This document shows, piece by piece, positions 43,815 to 57,900 of a stretch of DNA of 64,000 nt. The notes under the pieces were generated by a model. That model was not told where the DNA came from, ran no database searches, and saw only the letters and a program-made list of their open reading frames with translations. A program made the position numbers and the translations under genes. The stretch comes from Hypoxylon rubiginosum (taxonomy: Eukaryota; Ascomycota; Sordariomycetes; Xylariales; Hypoxylaceae). Numbering within the stretch: the stretch's first letter is position 1; every line of letters starts with the position of its first letter. The stretch lies in the NCBI GenBank assembly GCA_902806565.1, contig CADCXA010000055.1, positions 1,612,001-1,676,000 on the forward strand. The letters run 5' to 3'.

Positions 43815-46077
43815 TCAACCGTTCAAAAATGTTCGCCTGCGGACCTCAGCCTCCTTGATAATTTCGGCGGCCAAACTCAGGCTAGGTGCTAGTATCGCCA
43901 TCCTCTCGATGTCCATAATTACGTCATTGATGATCTGATCGATGACTTCACGGTGAGGCACCAGCGTCAATAGGATGTTGGACAGAGACGGTGACATTGT
44001 AGCGCCCATTACCAGTAGCGTCTGCGAGACGATAGAGAGCGCGCCTTGCCAGAGGTAGGGCATATGGCCGGCGTGACTACGGCCAAATCGTTAAATTGGA
44101 TTCAAGACTTTTGAAGAGCCGGGAACAGAGCATGAGGCTAGGGGAAATTGACCAATCAGAAAGGGGGGATTTTACTTACTGTGCAGATATGTGCTCCAAT
44201 TGCCTGATTGAGGCTTCGAGGCATTTGTGACAGCTCTCCCGCACTGAGGGGTCCAAAACGGCCTGTTCGTTGTCCAGCACCGCCAAGATGTACGGACGGT
44301 AGATAATGGTTCGGCAAGCAAAGAAACGTAGACGTAGAACCGTTTGCACCGGGTCCGGTAGAGTCGTGCGGGTGAACGGGAACTGAAGGGCCAAAGGGAG
44401 GCTCTCGTACCATTGCGTGAGCTGGAAGTCCAGCTCAGCAACGACAGGCTCGAGGCTAGTGGTCGACGCCATAGAATCCTTCGAGTAGATGAGTTGGCTG
44501 ACTCGATTGAGCAACCTCCTTAAAGCGATCTCAGCTAGGAAATACCAGAGATCGTCTCGGCCGACCGCTTCGGACTCCTCTCCTTGAAAGCCGCCGGGGA
44601 GTCCGACATTCTCCTCAAATTGGACTACTCCGGAATGGGGTAAATCTAGCTCCGCAAGAAGGTCGCTCTCGAAAAGAAGGGCGTTCCAGTAGATGCGTTC
44701 TAGTAGTTCCCTCTGGTCCTCGGGTACGCGGGTCGGGGTCATGAGCAAGAGTTGTAGTTTGCTGCTCACCGTGCACAACAAGTTCCAGGCTTCCAACGGC
44801 CGCACTAGGTAAAATAGATATGCCGCCGCTAGCAGATGGCATTGCGCAGCGAGAACGCTGTTGGCGGTCATCATGCCGGGTAAGAGTGACCACGCAGCCG
44901 TAAAGTATTGCAGACCCGGAGGGTCTTCCTGAGGTACGATCCTCGATATACTGCCCCGCAAGCTTGCTTGTCCTAAAGAGAGCACTAGTAGCACGATGCA
45001 GCTCTCCGGGCCTTCGCGAAACCCAGTCGATAGTGCCGTTCGATAGTGACTCCTCCAAGTAAAAGGGTTGACACAAGCATACCACACATTCACTCTCTCG
45101 AAATAGGCCTCGATGTAGGCATTAGTATTCGATAAATCGACGCAGGGAGTCTTGGCCAGAGAGTGAAGGGGCTCTCGCGCCATCTCGAGCTGTAGGATGA
45201 TTTGCGGGTCGTACGGGCGCCCGATGAGATCTCGAATCAGTGGCCACTGAAGTAGATGCAATGCGGCGTTGGTATGAACTTTCGGCATCGTAGAAATGTT
45301 AGTTCCTTGGGGATGGCTGGTCCATGTGCCTAACCCACCGCTCGGTATGATGGAGACAAAGCTCCCGGACGAATTCTGAATCATGACATTGTCGCCGCTG
45401 AGAGCCGTCCCGTTGCTGATGGGCGGAGAATCGTGCGTGATCTGCATAGCATTCGGATGGCCGTTTGCTAAGTTGATCTGAAGAAGACTCTCGATACGAT
45501 TCAGTCGCTCGAGGATAAGCTTGTCGCCAGCGTCAAGCTTGATCCCGGGCTCTCGATATATGCACTCAGCGCCCAGTTCCGTGCATAGCTTGCACTTCGG
45601 TTTGGTGCCGTCACACCTCGATTTCCGGGACCGGCATACTTCGCACTGTCAAAATTCGTCAACGACAAAGCTCACTCAGATAACCTTCGTTGCCTCCCAA
45701 CCTACCGCAATCGTAGCTCGTCTCCGGGGATAGTCCACAGTTGCGTCCGTGTTCCGCCTCTTCAAGGGGTTTCCTCCTTCGTCGCTCGGTGCCTTCGCCA
45801 TGCCATTGGAGATGGAATCTACGCGGATTTCAGACGTCTGAGAAAGGTTTCTTGCCTTCTGGGCCGAGCCTAGTATTCCCTCCCGACTGAAACTTGCGGT
45901 GCGCTGAGCCTTAATGGCCGTTGGGGACTTCAGCGCTGAGCCGTTAGTGGCCGGGTTGAGTTGCGGCGACGGGACCTCGATCGAGAAACCCTCCCTCGAC
46001 GGCAGGGGAAAAGGCCGTCCCGAATTGCTCACAGCCCCGGCGGAAAGAGGCGAGTCCCCCGTCGACGACGGCGACAT
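43815..46077 (-). CDS. Zn(II)2Cys6 transcription factor
   Basis: Exons 46077-45706, 45645-44180 and 44076-43815 give 699 residues. Splicing exactly after the 124th codon creates the zinc cluster ACEVCRSRKSRCDGTKPKC followed by KLCTELGAEC, spacing C-x2-C-x6-C-x6-C-x2-C-x6-C. It is followed by a linker and a coiled-coil heptad (LERLNRIESLLQ). The C-terminal ~500 residues fit the fungal-specific middle homology region (YIEAYFERVNVWYACVNP, LVLSLGQASLRG, FYLVRPLEAWNLLCTVSSKLQLLL, FARRTIIYRPYIL-like FACRTIIYRPYIL). The N-terminal ~120 residues are Ser/Pro-rich. Such proteins bind CGG half-sites as dimers and act in the nucleus; the target pathway is unknown. It stands alone with very long gene-free DNA on both sides, as seen for some developmental regulators. 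Confidence 0.9.
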
Positions 46078-49000
46078 CTTCCAAGCCAGCTGGGTCACCG
46101 GCACCCGCTACGGTCAAGACGACGACAGCCTCGCTTAAGTTTGTGTCAGATGACGGTATGGATATGCTACTGTTCTGTATGAAGCCGTGTAACCAGGACC
46201 AAGACAAGTATGCAACTTCGGCGAGGAAGTATTTACCCAGGAACGCCTCGCAGGGACGAGATTCGGATAGAAATGACGAAGAGACAGTATCCGGTCTGCA
46301 AGGCACGGGCAGCAAGCTTATCATGTATTAAAGACGGGAAACCGTGGGAAAGATGGAGGATTTGACGGTGGTGTCTTCCCTCCACATGGTTGGAATACAA
46401 CCTGCAGAAGCGGCGCAGAAACCGTTGAGCCCTAGTAAATAATCCCAGCTCGCCTAGAGGTCGAGGAGGGTCCAGCATGTCCAGCGTGTCCAGCATAGGT
46501 CAGCCAGCCATAAACCCCAGAAATTGCTTCCCATCGCGGTTTAGGCGCGGTGCCGTCAAAAATAAAAAGGGTACTAAAATACAGCCATTAGTATGACCCG
46601 TGGTATAGGTATGGTACAGATGGTACAGTACGTAGCAGCAGGGCAAGGGATCGAAGTCGACCCCCCTGCCCGTCACCCTCGCCTTGATTGGAGCCCATCT
46701 TCTGGAAGCTCGCGGTACAATACTGTATACTACACCATTTGACGGTTCAGAGCACTACATAGCTGTGAGCCCAGTCGTAATGAACTTTCGTCTTCCGTGC
46801 GAACGGTCTATTCCAAGTTATGGTGATATAGTTGGCATCAACTCGAGGACTGGGCGTCATGCGTCGCACATTACACGCTATGATGCTTCTACGTATGGTT
46901 AACACGTATAGAGTCTCAAAGATGATAGAGCTTCTACCGCTGCTGATACTTGACGCCAACCCGAAGCGCTCATATCAACGGGGTAGATGGTACTTGGAAA
47001 TAAGCAGATTCTCGAATCCCCGCTCCTGGAACTACCAAGAGCCCGCGAACCTCGTACAGATCAGCCCAGCGCATTGGCTAAGCCGGGGCCGTGGACGGTT
47101 TAAAACACATGGGACGATTTGCGAATACGGGAGGGCCCTTCTGGTTGGGATCTAGGATCAGCTGCCGCGCGCTGAAATTTCGAGGCCCCCTCGAATATTA
47201 ACCACACCAAGTCTATATGCATTATATCGTAAGAAATCAGGGTATACGATACGCTCGTATGTATACCGAGGTGCTCTCTGCCTGATGGAGGGGGGCAAAG
47301 GGAAACAGGTAATCCCAATAATGATATAATGATACCAACGATGACGGAGGAGGATGATGATGAGTGATCAGTATACATGCCATGGCTATGGCCATGCCCT
47401 TAAGACGCGAGTTCAAGGCATGGGCTACTCGCGACGTAGATGAAATAAAATAAATAAAGTGATTGGTACAAAGTACGTAGGATGCAGTTTGGAGATGGAA
47501 TCTGGGGTCCTGTGGGTGCGGACAAGGGCTCGGATGAAAGGGAATATGAAAATTTCCGTAGTTAAGGTAGGATTCTCGATAGCAATTGACGATGGAACGA
47601 CACGTAAATTGTTAACTCTGGGGTGTGTCTTGGTGCTGTCTGGGTGCTTGAGAAGAAGAGCAAATGGAGTCTTGAAAGTGGACTCTCGGTTAACATGTAA
47701 GTGGTAATATGTAAGTGGTATTAGCTGGTAACGACTCTACGGATTATACTTCTGTGCACGTAGTGACGTTTAGAGGTGAAAAAGAAGTGAATGACCTAAA
47801 GATCTTATCACCTAATACAAGCTTAATTCCAGTGAGCCCATAGCACTGGTTGGCACTGCTAGCCCTAAACAAGAGGCTGGAGCCGGAAGCTAAAAGTCGT
47901 CAAGGTCGCCAGGTACCTACCTCCTAGGCTGCTAGGCTGCTAGGCTAGGTTAGGTACCTACTAATGAGACTAATAAGGCTAACACCTTTTACTTTGTACA
48001 CCTGCATTTTTAGGAATCTAACAAGGTAATGTGGCAGGTCTGGTCTGGTGCCTGCGTTAAAGAGACCAAAAAGAGACCAACAGTTCATGTCGGCATTTGG
48101 CTGGCAGCATTTTCACCTGCTACTAATTTCCCTACAGGCCACATCAAGGCAGGTCGGTTTATGCGCTCTGGCGCTCAGCATGTCGAATTACCTAAAGTTA
48201 GCATAGTCGCAAGACCCTCCAGCTGATTTGGAGTGCCGTGCATATTGCCCTGTGCAGGTACATCTCGGATAAGGGATAAGGCGTTACAAGGTACGTTTAT
48301 TAAGTACATATGTACATATGTACCCAAGGGGGGCCCTTGTCTGACCCCATCTTTAGACTGGATGCGGCACATGGGGCATGGATAGTGGATAACAAAAGAT
48401 ATCTTGAAGCTTGAACAGTTACGGTTTTGATACTTACCTCGAAAATATGCCTACCTTTTACCTTTCTATGCTACCTCTGTCTATGGACTCGCTACGATAC
48501 ACAATATATCCATCATCATCGAAATGCACGTAGTTAAATCGCATTTTGGCTTTATTGGTCTTTCATCTTTTTGGCCACATATTCATGGTCGATCATAGCA
48601 TTTGTTCGGCCAAGTACCTGGGTAACTTGAAAAGAAAAGAAGAAAAAAAAACCTGATATCTCCACTTCCTTCGAGGGGTTCAACTTTGGACATGTTCTCG
48701 AAGGGAACAAGACGAATAAGACACATCACATGCAATGCGTACAGTCGACTAAGGTGGTAGGTATACAAGACCATAGCCTACTAGATACTATATTCCATTC
48801 CAAAACCCCAATATCCTCCAAGAGCCAGTCAGCCACCGAAATTGACCATGCCTCCCTTGCTCATGTAATATACATGACAGATGATTGGATATCCAAGGTC
48901 GTGGCCAAACCCGACAGCTTCTCAGCCTGCTCACTTAATATCTTGACTGCGAACACGTGAAGAGATACTCCAACCTCTATATAACGGAGCCTGAGGGACA

Positions 49001-52000
49001 AGGTCTTGGTTGTCATTTAGCGAGCCGAACCGACTTGCTTATATGGTCTCGCTTGAGTCACGAGAACCCGTCTGCCGCAGCTCTTCTGCGACATCAATAT
49101 ATAAGCGGATGACTATCTCTATTCGCGGAGCTAGCTGACCTTCCTTTCTGGAAGGCCACTCTCTTTTTCTACTCTTTACGGACCCCCGAACCCCCTACTT
49201 GGGTACCGAGAGAAGAAGAAAAAAGGAGGCCCCCCTTCGTTGTTCACGTCCAGCACGTCCCGCTAGCGTAGGACGAACGAGACGATCGCATCTCGCTACC
49301 GGACAAAAGTCCCCTTCTGCTTCTTCAACCCCTCTCTTACAAAGACGAAGGATGCTAAGAAAGAGAGCTGCGAGGCTGACCGAGCGAAAAAAAAAAAAAG
49401 ACATCCCCAAGATTGCCCCTTTGGGTTTTACACGGCACGGATTCATCTAAACAGTGGATCGCGCCGTTCAGGCAGTCTGCGGATTACTACAGCGGACGTG
49501 ACGATCGAAGCAGTGTTCTGGAAGTCTCGCGAAATGAAGCCCGGTTTTTCCCCCAGCGCAGAAGCACGGATTTGATCAAACTGAAACTTATCACCTATCA
49601 TATTATTTAGTTAATCTCCCTCGCCACAGGGTGTTCTCTATCCTACCTATACACCTAGGTACAGTATCTGTCTATTTTTCCTCCCATAGCACCAAGACTT
49701 GGGTGCGTGGGAGGATTAATAACAGCTATCGGCGACTGCTGCTTCCTCGGCTGTTGGCGTCTGGTGGTGACTTGCATAACCATAGCCTTTTTGTCTCAAC
49801 GGGCCGAATACTGAGTGACACCCAGTGATGAAGGTGGTCGAAAACGTGGCAACCTTGCGCTAAAAGCACACCGGTCGCCCGATTCCTGGAAGGATAGCTA
49901 TATAATATATCCTTACGCTATATCCTCACAGTGAATCCTTACCTAGGTACACTATAATCTTTGGCTGGTAAGATCGAACTGGGCTTAGCATCGTCCTGAC
50001 TCGTGCCGTAGATCATTTCTGCGGGGGAACGAATTTCTCAGGACTCAGACGGCTTTTCCCGTTGAGTTGATTGAGCTACCAGGCTACATAGTAGAGCCGG
50101 CAAGCTGGGAAGGGGAACTTGAACAAATTAACATTGATAACTTTTGCCTTAGATGATATTATCAACCTACATCCGACTTACAATCTTTCGACCAATACCC
50201 GTTTTTCTTTCTCCGGCACTTTATGATGTTCCTTCCAGTCAGATGATAATTAAGGGTCTCGTGGTATGAGGGAGGGAACAACTGCACATAATCCATCCCT
50301 CATGCGTACTATGTAACAAGTCGCACCACTTCGTTGCAATCATCAATGCCAGCTAATAAACCCTTGAACCTGATCAGGGTAACGCCCGGCTATCTCCTAA
50401 TTGTGAGTTTAAGAGTAGATCATGATGGGGTTGTATCAGTATACCGCAACCCACAAAGCTCAACCAGATATATTTGTGTCAGAACTTTGCCAGAGTTGGG
50501 GTCACGAGCCTAGACCAAGACGAGCCAGTCTGCCGGCTTTTAGGAATTAAACGAGAGGCCCGTCTCTTTTCTTAGCAGCTCCGCTATTGCTGCCGTGGCC
50601 CCGGCCCGCTTGACAGACCGACTACCTACTAGTCTGCCCTGTATAGTAGTATAGCACTGCTACTAATATCACAGACTCTCTTCTCCTCACCTGTCTGATA
50701 CGCTTTCTCTCATTATCATCCCAACCTCTAGACTTATAACGCCAAGATGAACGCTAATCTAGTCGAGTGGATGCTTCGTCGCAACTCCCGGCATCGTCAG
50801 CCTATAGCGGAGGGTCGTACGAGTTAGGTTTACCAAATGTGTCTTGCCATAGCTAACCGTCTCTCTAAACTAAGCCCCAGCCGGTCGGAGCTGTTCCGTA
50901 GTCGAGAGACACATCGTAAATCTCTAGGTAGGTTCAGGTAACCAGGCACTGCGCGAAGCTCAAACGCTCCCAAGCACAGGCTCGGCACACTACCGAGAGG
51001 AGGTGCATCACGATGATCCCGATCGTTGTTCTCATGACGTTCGGACGGACACGCCGCATACACAAGGCCAACAACTCCTTTTTTCAAGATCCGCCGACAG
51101 GATCTCCTATGCATGAAGTCTGCTTTCAGGCCAGCCGCTCAGACTCTGCGCTAGCTAGCCCCATGCCCGCCCGGCTCTGCTTGCCTGCCTGCCCTACCCC
51201 CAGACCCCGCATGCACGAGCGCGAAGAGATGCTTTCATATAGGTAGCTATCATGTAACAGGTAGCTTACCTACATAACCTGACATGGGCGAACGACTCGC
51301 TTGGGAGTGTGGCATCTATTAGAGTTTAGGGTCTAGACAAGGGACCCTCTTCTCTCTCTCTCTATCCCTCCCTCTCCCTGAACTAAGATAGTTTCTACCT
51401 ATGAGGCTACGTACCATGACCTCGACTCTCTCGGGTCGGCCAACCAGCTCTCGAGGGAGGGGAGCCGGGCCTTGGGACTTTTCCGCGAATAGTACCTCGA
51501 GCGATCGCGATAGCTGCCGCCCCCGGCTCCCCTCCTCTCCCCTCCCCAGACTGTACATTACATTACATACGTCTAGATATGCAATGTACGCCTGGCCTGC
51601 AAAGAAGACGTGCAAGAGAAAATTTACGAAAGAGACTACCGTGCGCCTCCTCCTCTTAGGGATAGACTACTAAACGAGTGCAACGTCGGTATAGTATCAC
51701 GACATTCAACAAATTTTTATTTTCATATCCTTCTTCTTCGTCAATGATTTCTCGTCTTAGAAGAACCAACTAAGATACCTACCTCATACCTACATACATA
51801 CTACTAGGTGGAGATAGAAAACCCCAAGGCCCAGCCCAGCGAGCGGCAGGGTCCTTTCTGCCAAGTGACTCTTCGTTTTGGGGTTCTCATCCGTCCCGAT
51901 GCGGTAACCCGTACCCTATATCGAGCACTTCTCCTTTCCTCTTCTTCCCTTTTTTTTTCTTCTCGCTCTTGCTTTGTGCGACTTTGTGGCCTGGCCCTAC

Positions 52001-53257
52001 CGGATTTTTTGAACGAAACGTCGTAGCGGAACCGCTGTCAACCTACATGTCAAGCTTTTCTGGTACTGTTACCGAGCCGCCGCCGCAGTCTGCCATCCTG
52101 ATGTGACCAGGTCACCAGCCAGCCAACCAGCCAAACAGACAGCCCAGAACGCTGCCGTACCAGGCTGTAGGTCCATCCCCAGGGTATACGTATGCCAGAA
52201 GTTATTAATGTCTCTGAGCGGTTCCAAGTTTTCCAGGTTCAGCTGGGCTTTGTCTGTGCCCTTCTTCTTGTAGAACGAAATGACTTGGGGTATGGCGTAT
52301 GCTCATGCAACGGAGACGTGGATCTCATCTATCTGACCTACCTGCCTGTCAACCCTGTACGTTGCCTGCCTGCCCTGTCTGCCAGACCTTTCCCATTCCT
52401 GTCGATCTCCCGTGTCCTGCTCCGCGGTTGGCCTTGTCGTTCAAAAAGCATCTTCCGTCATCATCTCCCTCGCCACTCTATATGCGTCGATGGGCTGGCT
52501 AGTTCGACGAACGGATGAACACATCGTGAACTACGCGGGGCACTTTGCCCCTGATCAACAGTCTCCCCCTACGTAGACCATAGATTAATCTCTGTTCCAA
52601 GTACCAATTTATTCGTACTGGCGGAGGTAACTATTCTCCGCGATCATTCCTGGCCGGCTTCCGAGAACTGCTATGTTCTAAGGGGGGGCGAAAAGGGGGA
52701 GGGGTTCTATTTTTGTCACACCATACCATCTCACCAGTCCAGTGGCGACACTCCTTATATTGACCTACGTACACCTGGCTCACCCCCAATCTCTAGCCTA
52801 CCATGCTTTTCAAGAAGGGCTTTACTGACGTGTCTATATTAAAATCCACCTTGCCCCCGCACCGTACTATTTCGCTCCTGTCAATCTATATTGTAGGCGC
52901 TACCTAAATACGAACCCCGCAGGAGGTCTCTAGCACATGTCTCTGCGTTCGTGAATGAGGCTCTGGGGTTCGTTGGGGTAAGCTTGGAGTGTTGCCGTAG
53001 AAATGACTAACGAGACCTCTTTTCAATTAGCGGCATCGTCAGATGACCTCAAATGACAAGAGTAAATTAATTGGGTTTTCTTCCTCTTCGCTTAGGCATT
53101 GTCATCGGTAGAATCAAGGTAAACCATGGCTACTACTGCATGGAGTTTGATTAGGGGTACTGTAGAATTGCAACTACTCTATAGATCACACGATGCCCCT
53201 ATCCAGCCCATTGCCAGTTTGGGAAATCTAGACTTGTACAGTGCCCGTGTTTCGTCC
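46078..53257. other. Gene desert 7.2 kb upstream of the Zn2Cys6 factor
   Basis: No open frame here looks like a protein over more than short stretches. Visible contents: a GCTAGGCT tandem with TAGGTACCTA (about 47924-47962), ACCTAGGTAC at 49941-49950 and CACCTAGGTA at about 49653, CT-rich tracts (about 51342-51375 and 51920-51965), A-runs in purine tracts, and a CT-rich leader-like stretch before a 26-codon ORF at 50747-50827. A long regulatory region, a long 5' leader or non-coding RNA are all possible. Confidence 0.55.
47924..47962. repeat. CTAGGCTG tandem joined to TAGGTACCTA motif
   Basis: Tandem GCTAGGCT units run straight into a TAGGTACCTA palindrome. Confidence 0.6.
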
Positions 53258-54918
53258 CTAGATGGTATGATAGTCCTCGCGGAAGATGGCGGCAGTGACC
53301 TCGCCTTCGATGTTGGTGTAGGCCACGTAGTCCTTCAGCTCTCCCGTCTCGACGTCGCGGTCGATGATGACGACGCGGCCGTCTGCTTGGAGGGACACGG
53401 CCAACAAGTCGCCGTCCGCATTGATCGAGAAGTGCCTCGGGCCACTACCGCCGGCGGGGAATTCTTGGACTTTGGTGAGGTCACCCGTCGCACGGTCGAT
53501 CGAGAACTATGGTAAGTTCGGAGTTAGAAATTACTTGCATTGCATGGCAGGTTTTACCGGGTCCCTCTTATAGCTGCTACCGCCAGAGAAATTTCTCGCA
53601 AAAAAATTACGCTTCTCACAACTAGAAAAAAAGGGGAGATAGTAAACAGTTCTACTATGTAAACTTACAGTTATGATTGGATCCGAAGGGATCTCGGTGC
53701 TGTTATTAGGGTCGAAGTTGGTGATATTGAACGAGTTCTCCCAGCGAGATGATGCAATCAGATACTTGCCGTCGGGCTTTCACGTGGAATATTAGCAAAG
53801 CCCATGGTAAGCAGCGGCTTAAGGTCTGGGAAGGGCTGGGAGGGAGGGATGGATGGATGGATCTACGCTGCACTCACCGACACCAGAATCTCCGCTGCAC
53901 CCGTGCCCTCAGGCAGTACCGTCTCCTCGCCATGCGTAGGGATGACAAATAGCTCGGTAAACCCAAGAGTTTTGTTGTCATTATAGATGACTTCGTAGCC
54001 CGTGATCAGATTGCCCAGCTCGGAGATTAAGTAGAAGTACGTCTTCGCTGGAGTTACCGTGAATGCACCGTGCCTCGGTCCAGACCCGGGCCGTACAGTA
54101 AGGGGCGCCACGGGCGTCAGCTCGAGGGTGCTGGCATCGGCTTGGTAGATGCGTACGATGTCGGCGCCGAGATCTGGCACGAGAACGTACGACGCCGTAG
54201 GATCCAGGATGGCCTCGTGCGGGTGTGGCGCCTCCTGTCGCTCTGGGTTGGGCCCGGGGCCCGCGAGGGCATACGTCTCATTCAGGACCAGAGTGAGGTC
54301 CCCCTCGGGAGTGAAGCCGACCACGCTGACGCTAGAACCCGAACTGGATGGATTGGTCAGAGATGACGAGAAGTTCTGTTATCTTGGAAACCGCGCTTCA
54401 TGATTTGCCCGTGATTTGATATCGGGAAGCGGAGGGCCAAGAAAAAAGGTGTGGACCGCGAACCACGAAAGCGAACTTCGCCGCATGCGGAGGGAAAGAC
54501 GAGACGAGTTGTTGGCTTACTAGTGTGCTATAGCGAGTCCGTGCCCACCAACGCCGAATTCAGCGATACTGACGGGGCCTTGAATTACATCGAGCTTATT
54601 CAGAGTGGTCAGTGTGCCGTCATCGTTGGTGTAGAAGGAGGTCACGCCCCCGTAGGGACCGTTGAAACCCTCGTCTAAGCAGAAGAGCAAATTCTTGGAG
54701 TAGTCAAGCGAGAGCCAGGACGGATTCGGCCCACAATCCGTCGAGTTGGAGATAGTCTCAAGGGTAGCAGCAGTTGTGGCGGCCGAGTCGTCGTCGGGCA
54801 GGGTTAGACTCAGAGTCGTGACAGTGCCAGCATAAGAGGTCACGTAAAGGAGGGTAGCCGAAGCAGAGCCAGCTAATCCTAGGGACAGCAGCCCTGCGGG
54901 GAAGATACCTTTCCACAT
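53258..54918 (-). CDS. Secreted seven-bladed propeller lactonase-like protein
   Basis: Exons 54918-54521, 54343-53878, 53776-53669 and 53506-53258 give 406 residues. The N-terminus (MWKGIFPAGLLSLGLAGSASA) is a signal peptide; earlier in-frame ATGs upstream encode another hydrophobic stretch but are less likely. Family marks of the 6-phosphogluconolactonase/carboxymuconate cyclase group are visible: NPSWLSLDYSKNLLFCLDE, EAPHPHEAILDPTASYVLVPDLGADIVRIY, GSGPRHGAFTVTP, ELGNLITGYEV, ILVSPDGKYLIASSRWENSF and GSGPRHFSINADGDLLAV. Intracellular members open lactone rings in sugar or aromatic metabolism; a secreted one could act on extracellular lactones. Exon joins fall between blades and preserve the motifs exactly. 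Confidence 0.88.
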
Positions 54919-57900
54919 GGTTGGATGCTTCAATTCGTCGATCGACTGACAGGTCTGAAGAATCTGAGTCCACTGACGGGTGAGGAGAAAGGAGGCGAGG
55001 AGAAAAACGACCACCACGACGGTGGCTATTAAGCCAACGCCACGGGCCCTCGCCATACGGCTAGTGTCTGGCATCATGAATAGTGTCCTCTCCGCCGGAG
55101 GTGAATAATATCTATCCACCTGAACTAGCAATCTACCATCGTCAGTATCCTTGCCTCCTCTCGCTATCTTGGGTTTACCCGGAAGGACCCTGCACCATTA
55201 CCCTAGTCCGGTACTACGTGAAATCCGGAAAAATTGGCTAGCCGGCCGAGTCTACGAGCTTAGGGTCGAGCCCATTTGTGGTGGCCAAAGGCCAAGGGGG
55301 CTGTATCAAGAGGGACCCTTTTGTTATGATACTATGGTACTAGGATCCTTTCTTAAGAATGACGACTTCTAGTCTGCTGCAGGGGTATGGGTCAAGAAAT
55401 TTGGAGGAGATGAGTTCAGCGCGAGCATATCACGTCGAGTCCAATGAGCAACGACGAGGAGGTTGGAGTAAGAAATCTAGGCTGGTGACACACGGGAGAT
55501 GGCGTTGCAATGCGGAGGAGGAAAGGTGGAGAAAAGAGACGGGACCTTTTTAATAGGGAACGCAGAAGATTTCCGGTACAGACGGACAGGGGTAAGGACC
55601 TTTTTTGCCCTCCCCATGCCGGGGTAGATCCAGCATTCCCCCATTGATCATTTATGCCATTTCGTCTCATCTTCGAACTCTTTCCGGGGTCGACGTGGAA
55701 GATCTACGCCAATCTCAAACCTCGACCTCGGCAACGAATTAATAGAGACTCAATTATAATAACTCTTTCGCTGATGGATAGAAGGACCCCTTGCAGCAAC
55801 ATATATTACTCTAACTAACTGGGTTATGTAGAGAATAACACCTATATCGAACGCTGTCCGGAGTAGGGAGGGACCGAAAGAGCTAGGGGCTTGGTAGGGT
55901 GTCATCGCCCTGAAAGTCAATTAATCGTGTCGCATCGCTAAGTCCCGAGTGCGGAGATCACTTGAGCTGTCCATGATGTGACTTGGAAGCTTTAGTCGGG
56001 GTTGTAATGCTGCTGCTAGATTCCAATCCAGCGCATGTGCTGTCTTTGGTATCCCGCAGCTTGGTTGGACATCCTTCACTCTCTCTCACACCTCTCGGTA
56101 TCCTCCTATGCCGTGCCCAAGTCATACACTGCTACTCTCATGTAGGTTACCAGTCGACCAGTTTAACTTGCTACCCCTGCGTTGCTCTCAGAGGAACTCC
56201 CAGGAGAAGGCTACTGCAACTACTGCAAGAAAGTCAACATAGTCACAACTACCACCCTAACGTAGCATCAAGAGACGGGAATGGGCCTTGTTAATAATCA
56301 ATACCCCAACCTGGTAATCCAAGTACAAGAAGGGTAGAGTACAAAACCTAATAGGGTCGGAGGCGCCTTTTGTTACTTGCAGATATGGGACCAGAGAACC
56401 AATCAGCCGGCGCGTACGGCATACTAGCTGGGGCGTTATGCCTGCAAGCTTTGCCTCTATGCCAGATTATGTTATTCTCCGTCCCGGCCTTGGAATCGAC
56501 GGAGAACTTCGTCATGGCAGCCGTTCAGCAAGCAGCACACTAACACCGCGGAATTTTCGAAAACCCTGATCCATCCGGTACTCGGATCCCTATTGCTACT
56601 TCCGCCAGCCAACCTTGCATGCCTAACTTCGGGGGATGGCCGACGACATGGATAACGATGCCTAGTCAGAACTTGGCTTTCATATGACCGAATTTCTATG
56701 GAGACCGCCGGTGTGATACCGCACCAGTCCAGAAGTTCCGCCGAGATAGTGACACCATGGAACTTGGGCGATGCTGCCCAAACGATGCAGTGCGGCCCGC
56801 TCAGCCACGCTCTCCCTCTAGCTCTTCGACTTTGGCGAGGGCGACTCTGGAATTATGTGGCCAAGAGATAGTCCACATGGCTGGCAGCCATTCCCATCGT
56901 AAATCCCCATTTACCCTCATATATGCCCTGTAACGCTCGGTTTCACGATTTGCAATGCAGGTCTGCAGAAGCTTCCCTGCGCGCTTCGACTTCTTTCTCT
57001 CTCTCCTATTTCTCGACTGAAGGGTATAACCCGGCCGAGGTTTTGGAGATCGTTGGATTGTTATGGGCCAGATACCACAAGAATGGAACCTGCAATATAT
57101 CAGTTCCCGAATTAGGGTGATTGACAGTGTTACCTCGCCTCGTGGCCGTAGAGAAATAAGAGCTAATCGCGGCTAAAAAGAGCCTCACCAGAAATATCTT
57201 CAGTAGTAGCTTCTAGATGTCGTGTTGATCTTACTACCATGGTTCAAATCATGACAACTGTTCAGGTCATGGCAATTCGGCTGTTGATCTGACACCGAGA
57301 CAAGCTCTTGTCAGCATTTACATATCTTAAAAGCTAGACATAAGACCTTTGAATCGTTGGTAGCGAGTAGTGTAGGACGTCACGATCAGTACAGCTTGGC
57401 TTCCTAAAACTGAATCTGTTTGAGTTGCCACATGTTAATGACAGAAGATATCTAGAGAAGAGTGGGTAGCCCTCAATCGACCGCGGAGACTTCAAATGCC
57501 ATTGACTATCATTATAGCAGGTATTAGAGTGATTGGTACTGATTGGCACTATCTATCCCGGAAATATGCTCAGCCGATCTGCTAGGCATAGCTACAGAGG
57601 TCCTCCTTCGTAGCTGACGAGGGCGGTCGAGCATCTCTCGAGTCCGATGTGATCAAATATTCATTCATTTTGTGACTGCATACCAGCAGACAGACCAGAG
57701 GACCGTACTGGAGAGACCCTGGGCAGTGTTGCGATCGACCTGGCCGCCACATCGATATCTTTTGATATCCCCTTAATTGGGTAATTGGAGTTGAAGAGGA
57801 CTGAAAAGGTTGAAAAGGGATCTGATGTTTAATAGTTTCATTAAATCACTGACGGTCATCAAAACCGCGTTCATATAGTGCTTCTCCCACAAATTTGAAT

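Noticed and set aside
51319..51615. 98-codon minus-strand frame in the gene desert
   Set aside because: Composition driven by CT-rich tracts, no homology-like pattern.
53126..53515. 129-codon plus-strand frame
   Set aside because: Antisense to the last exon of the lactonase-like gene.
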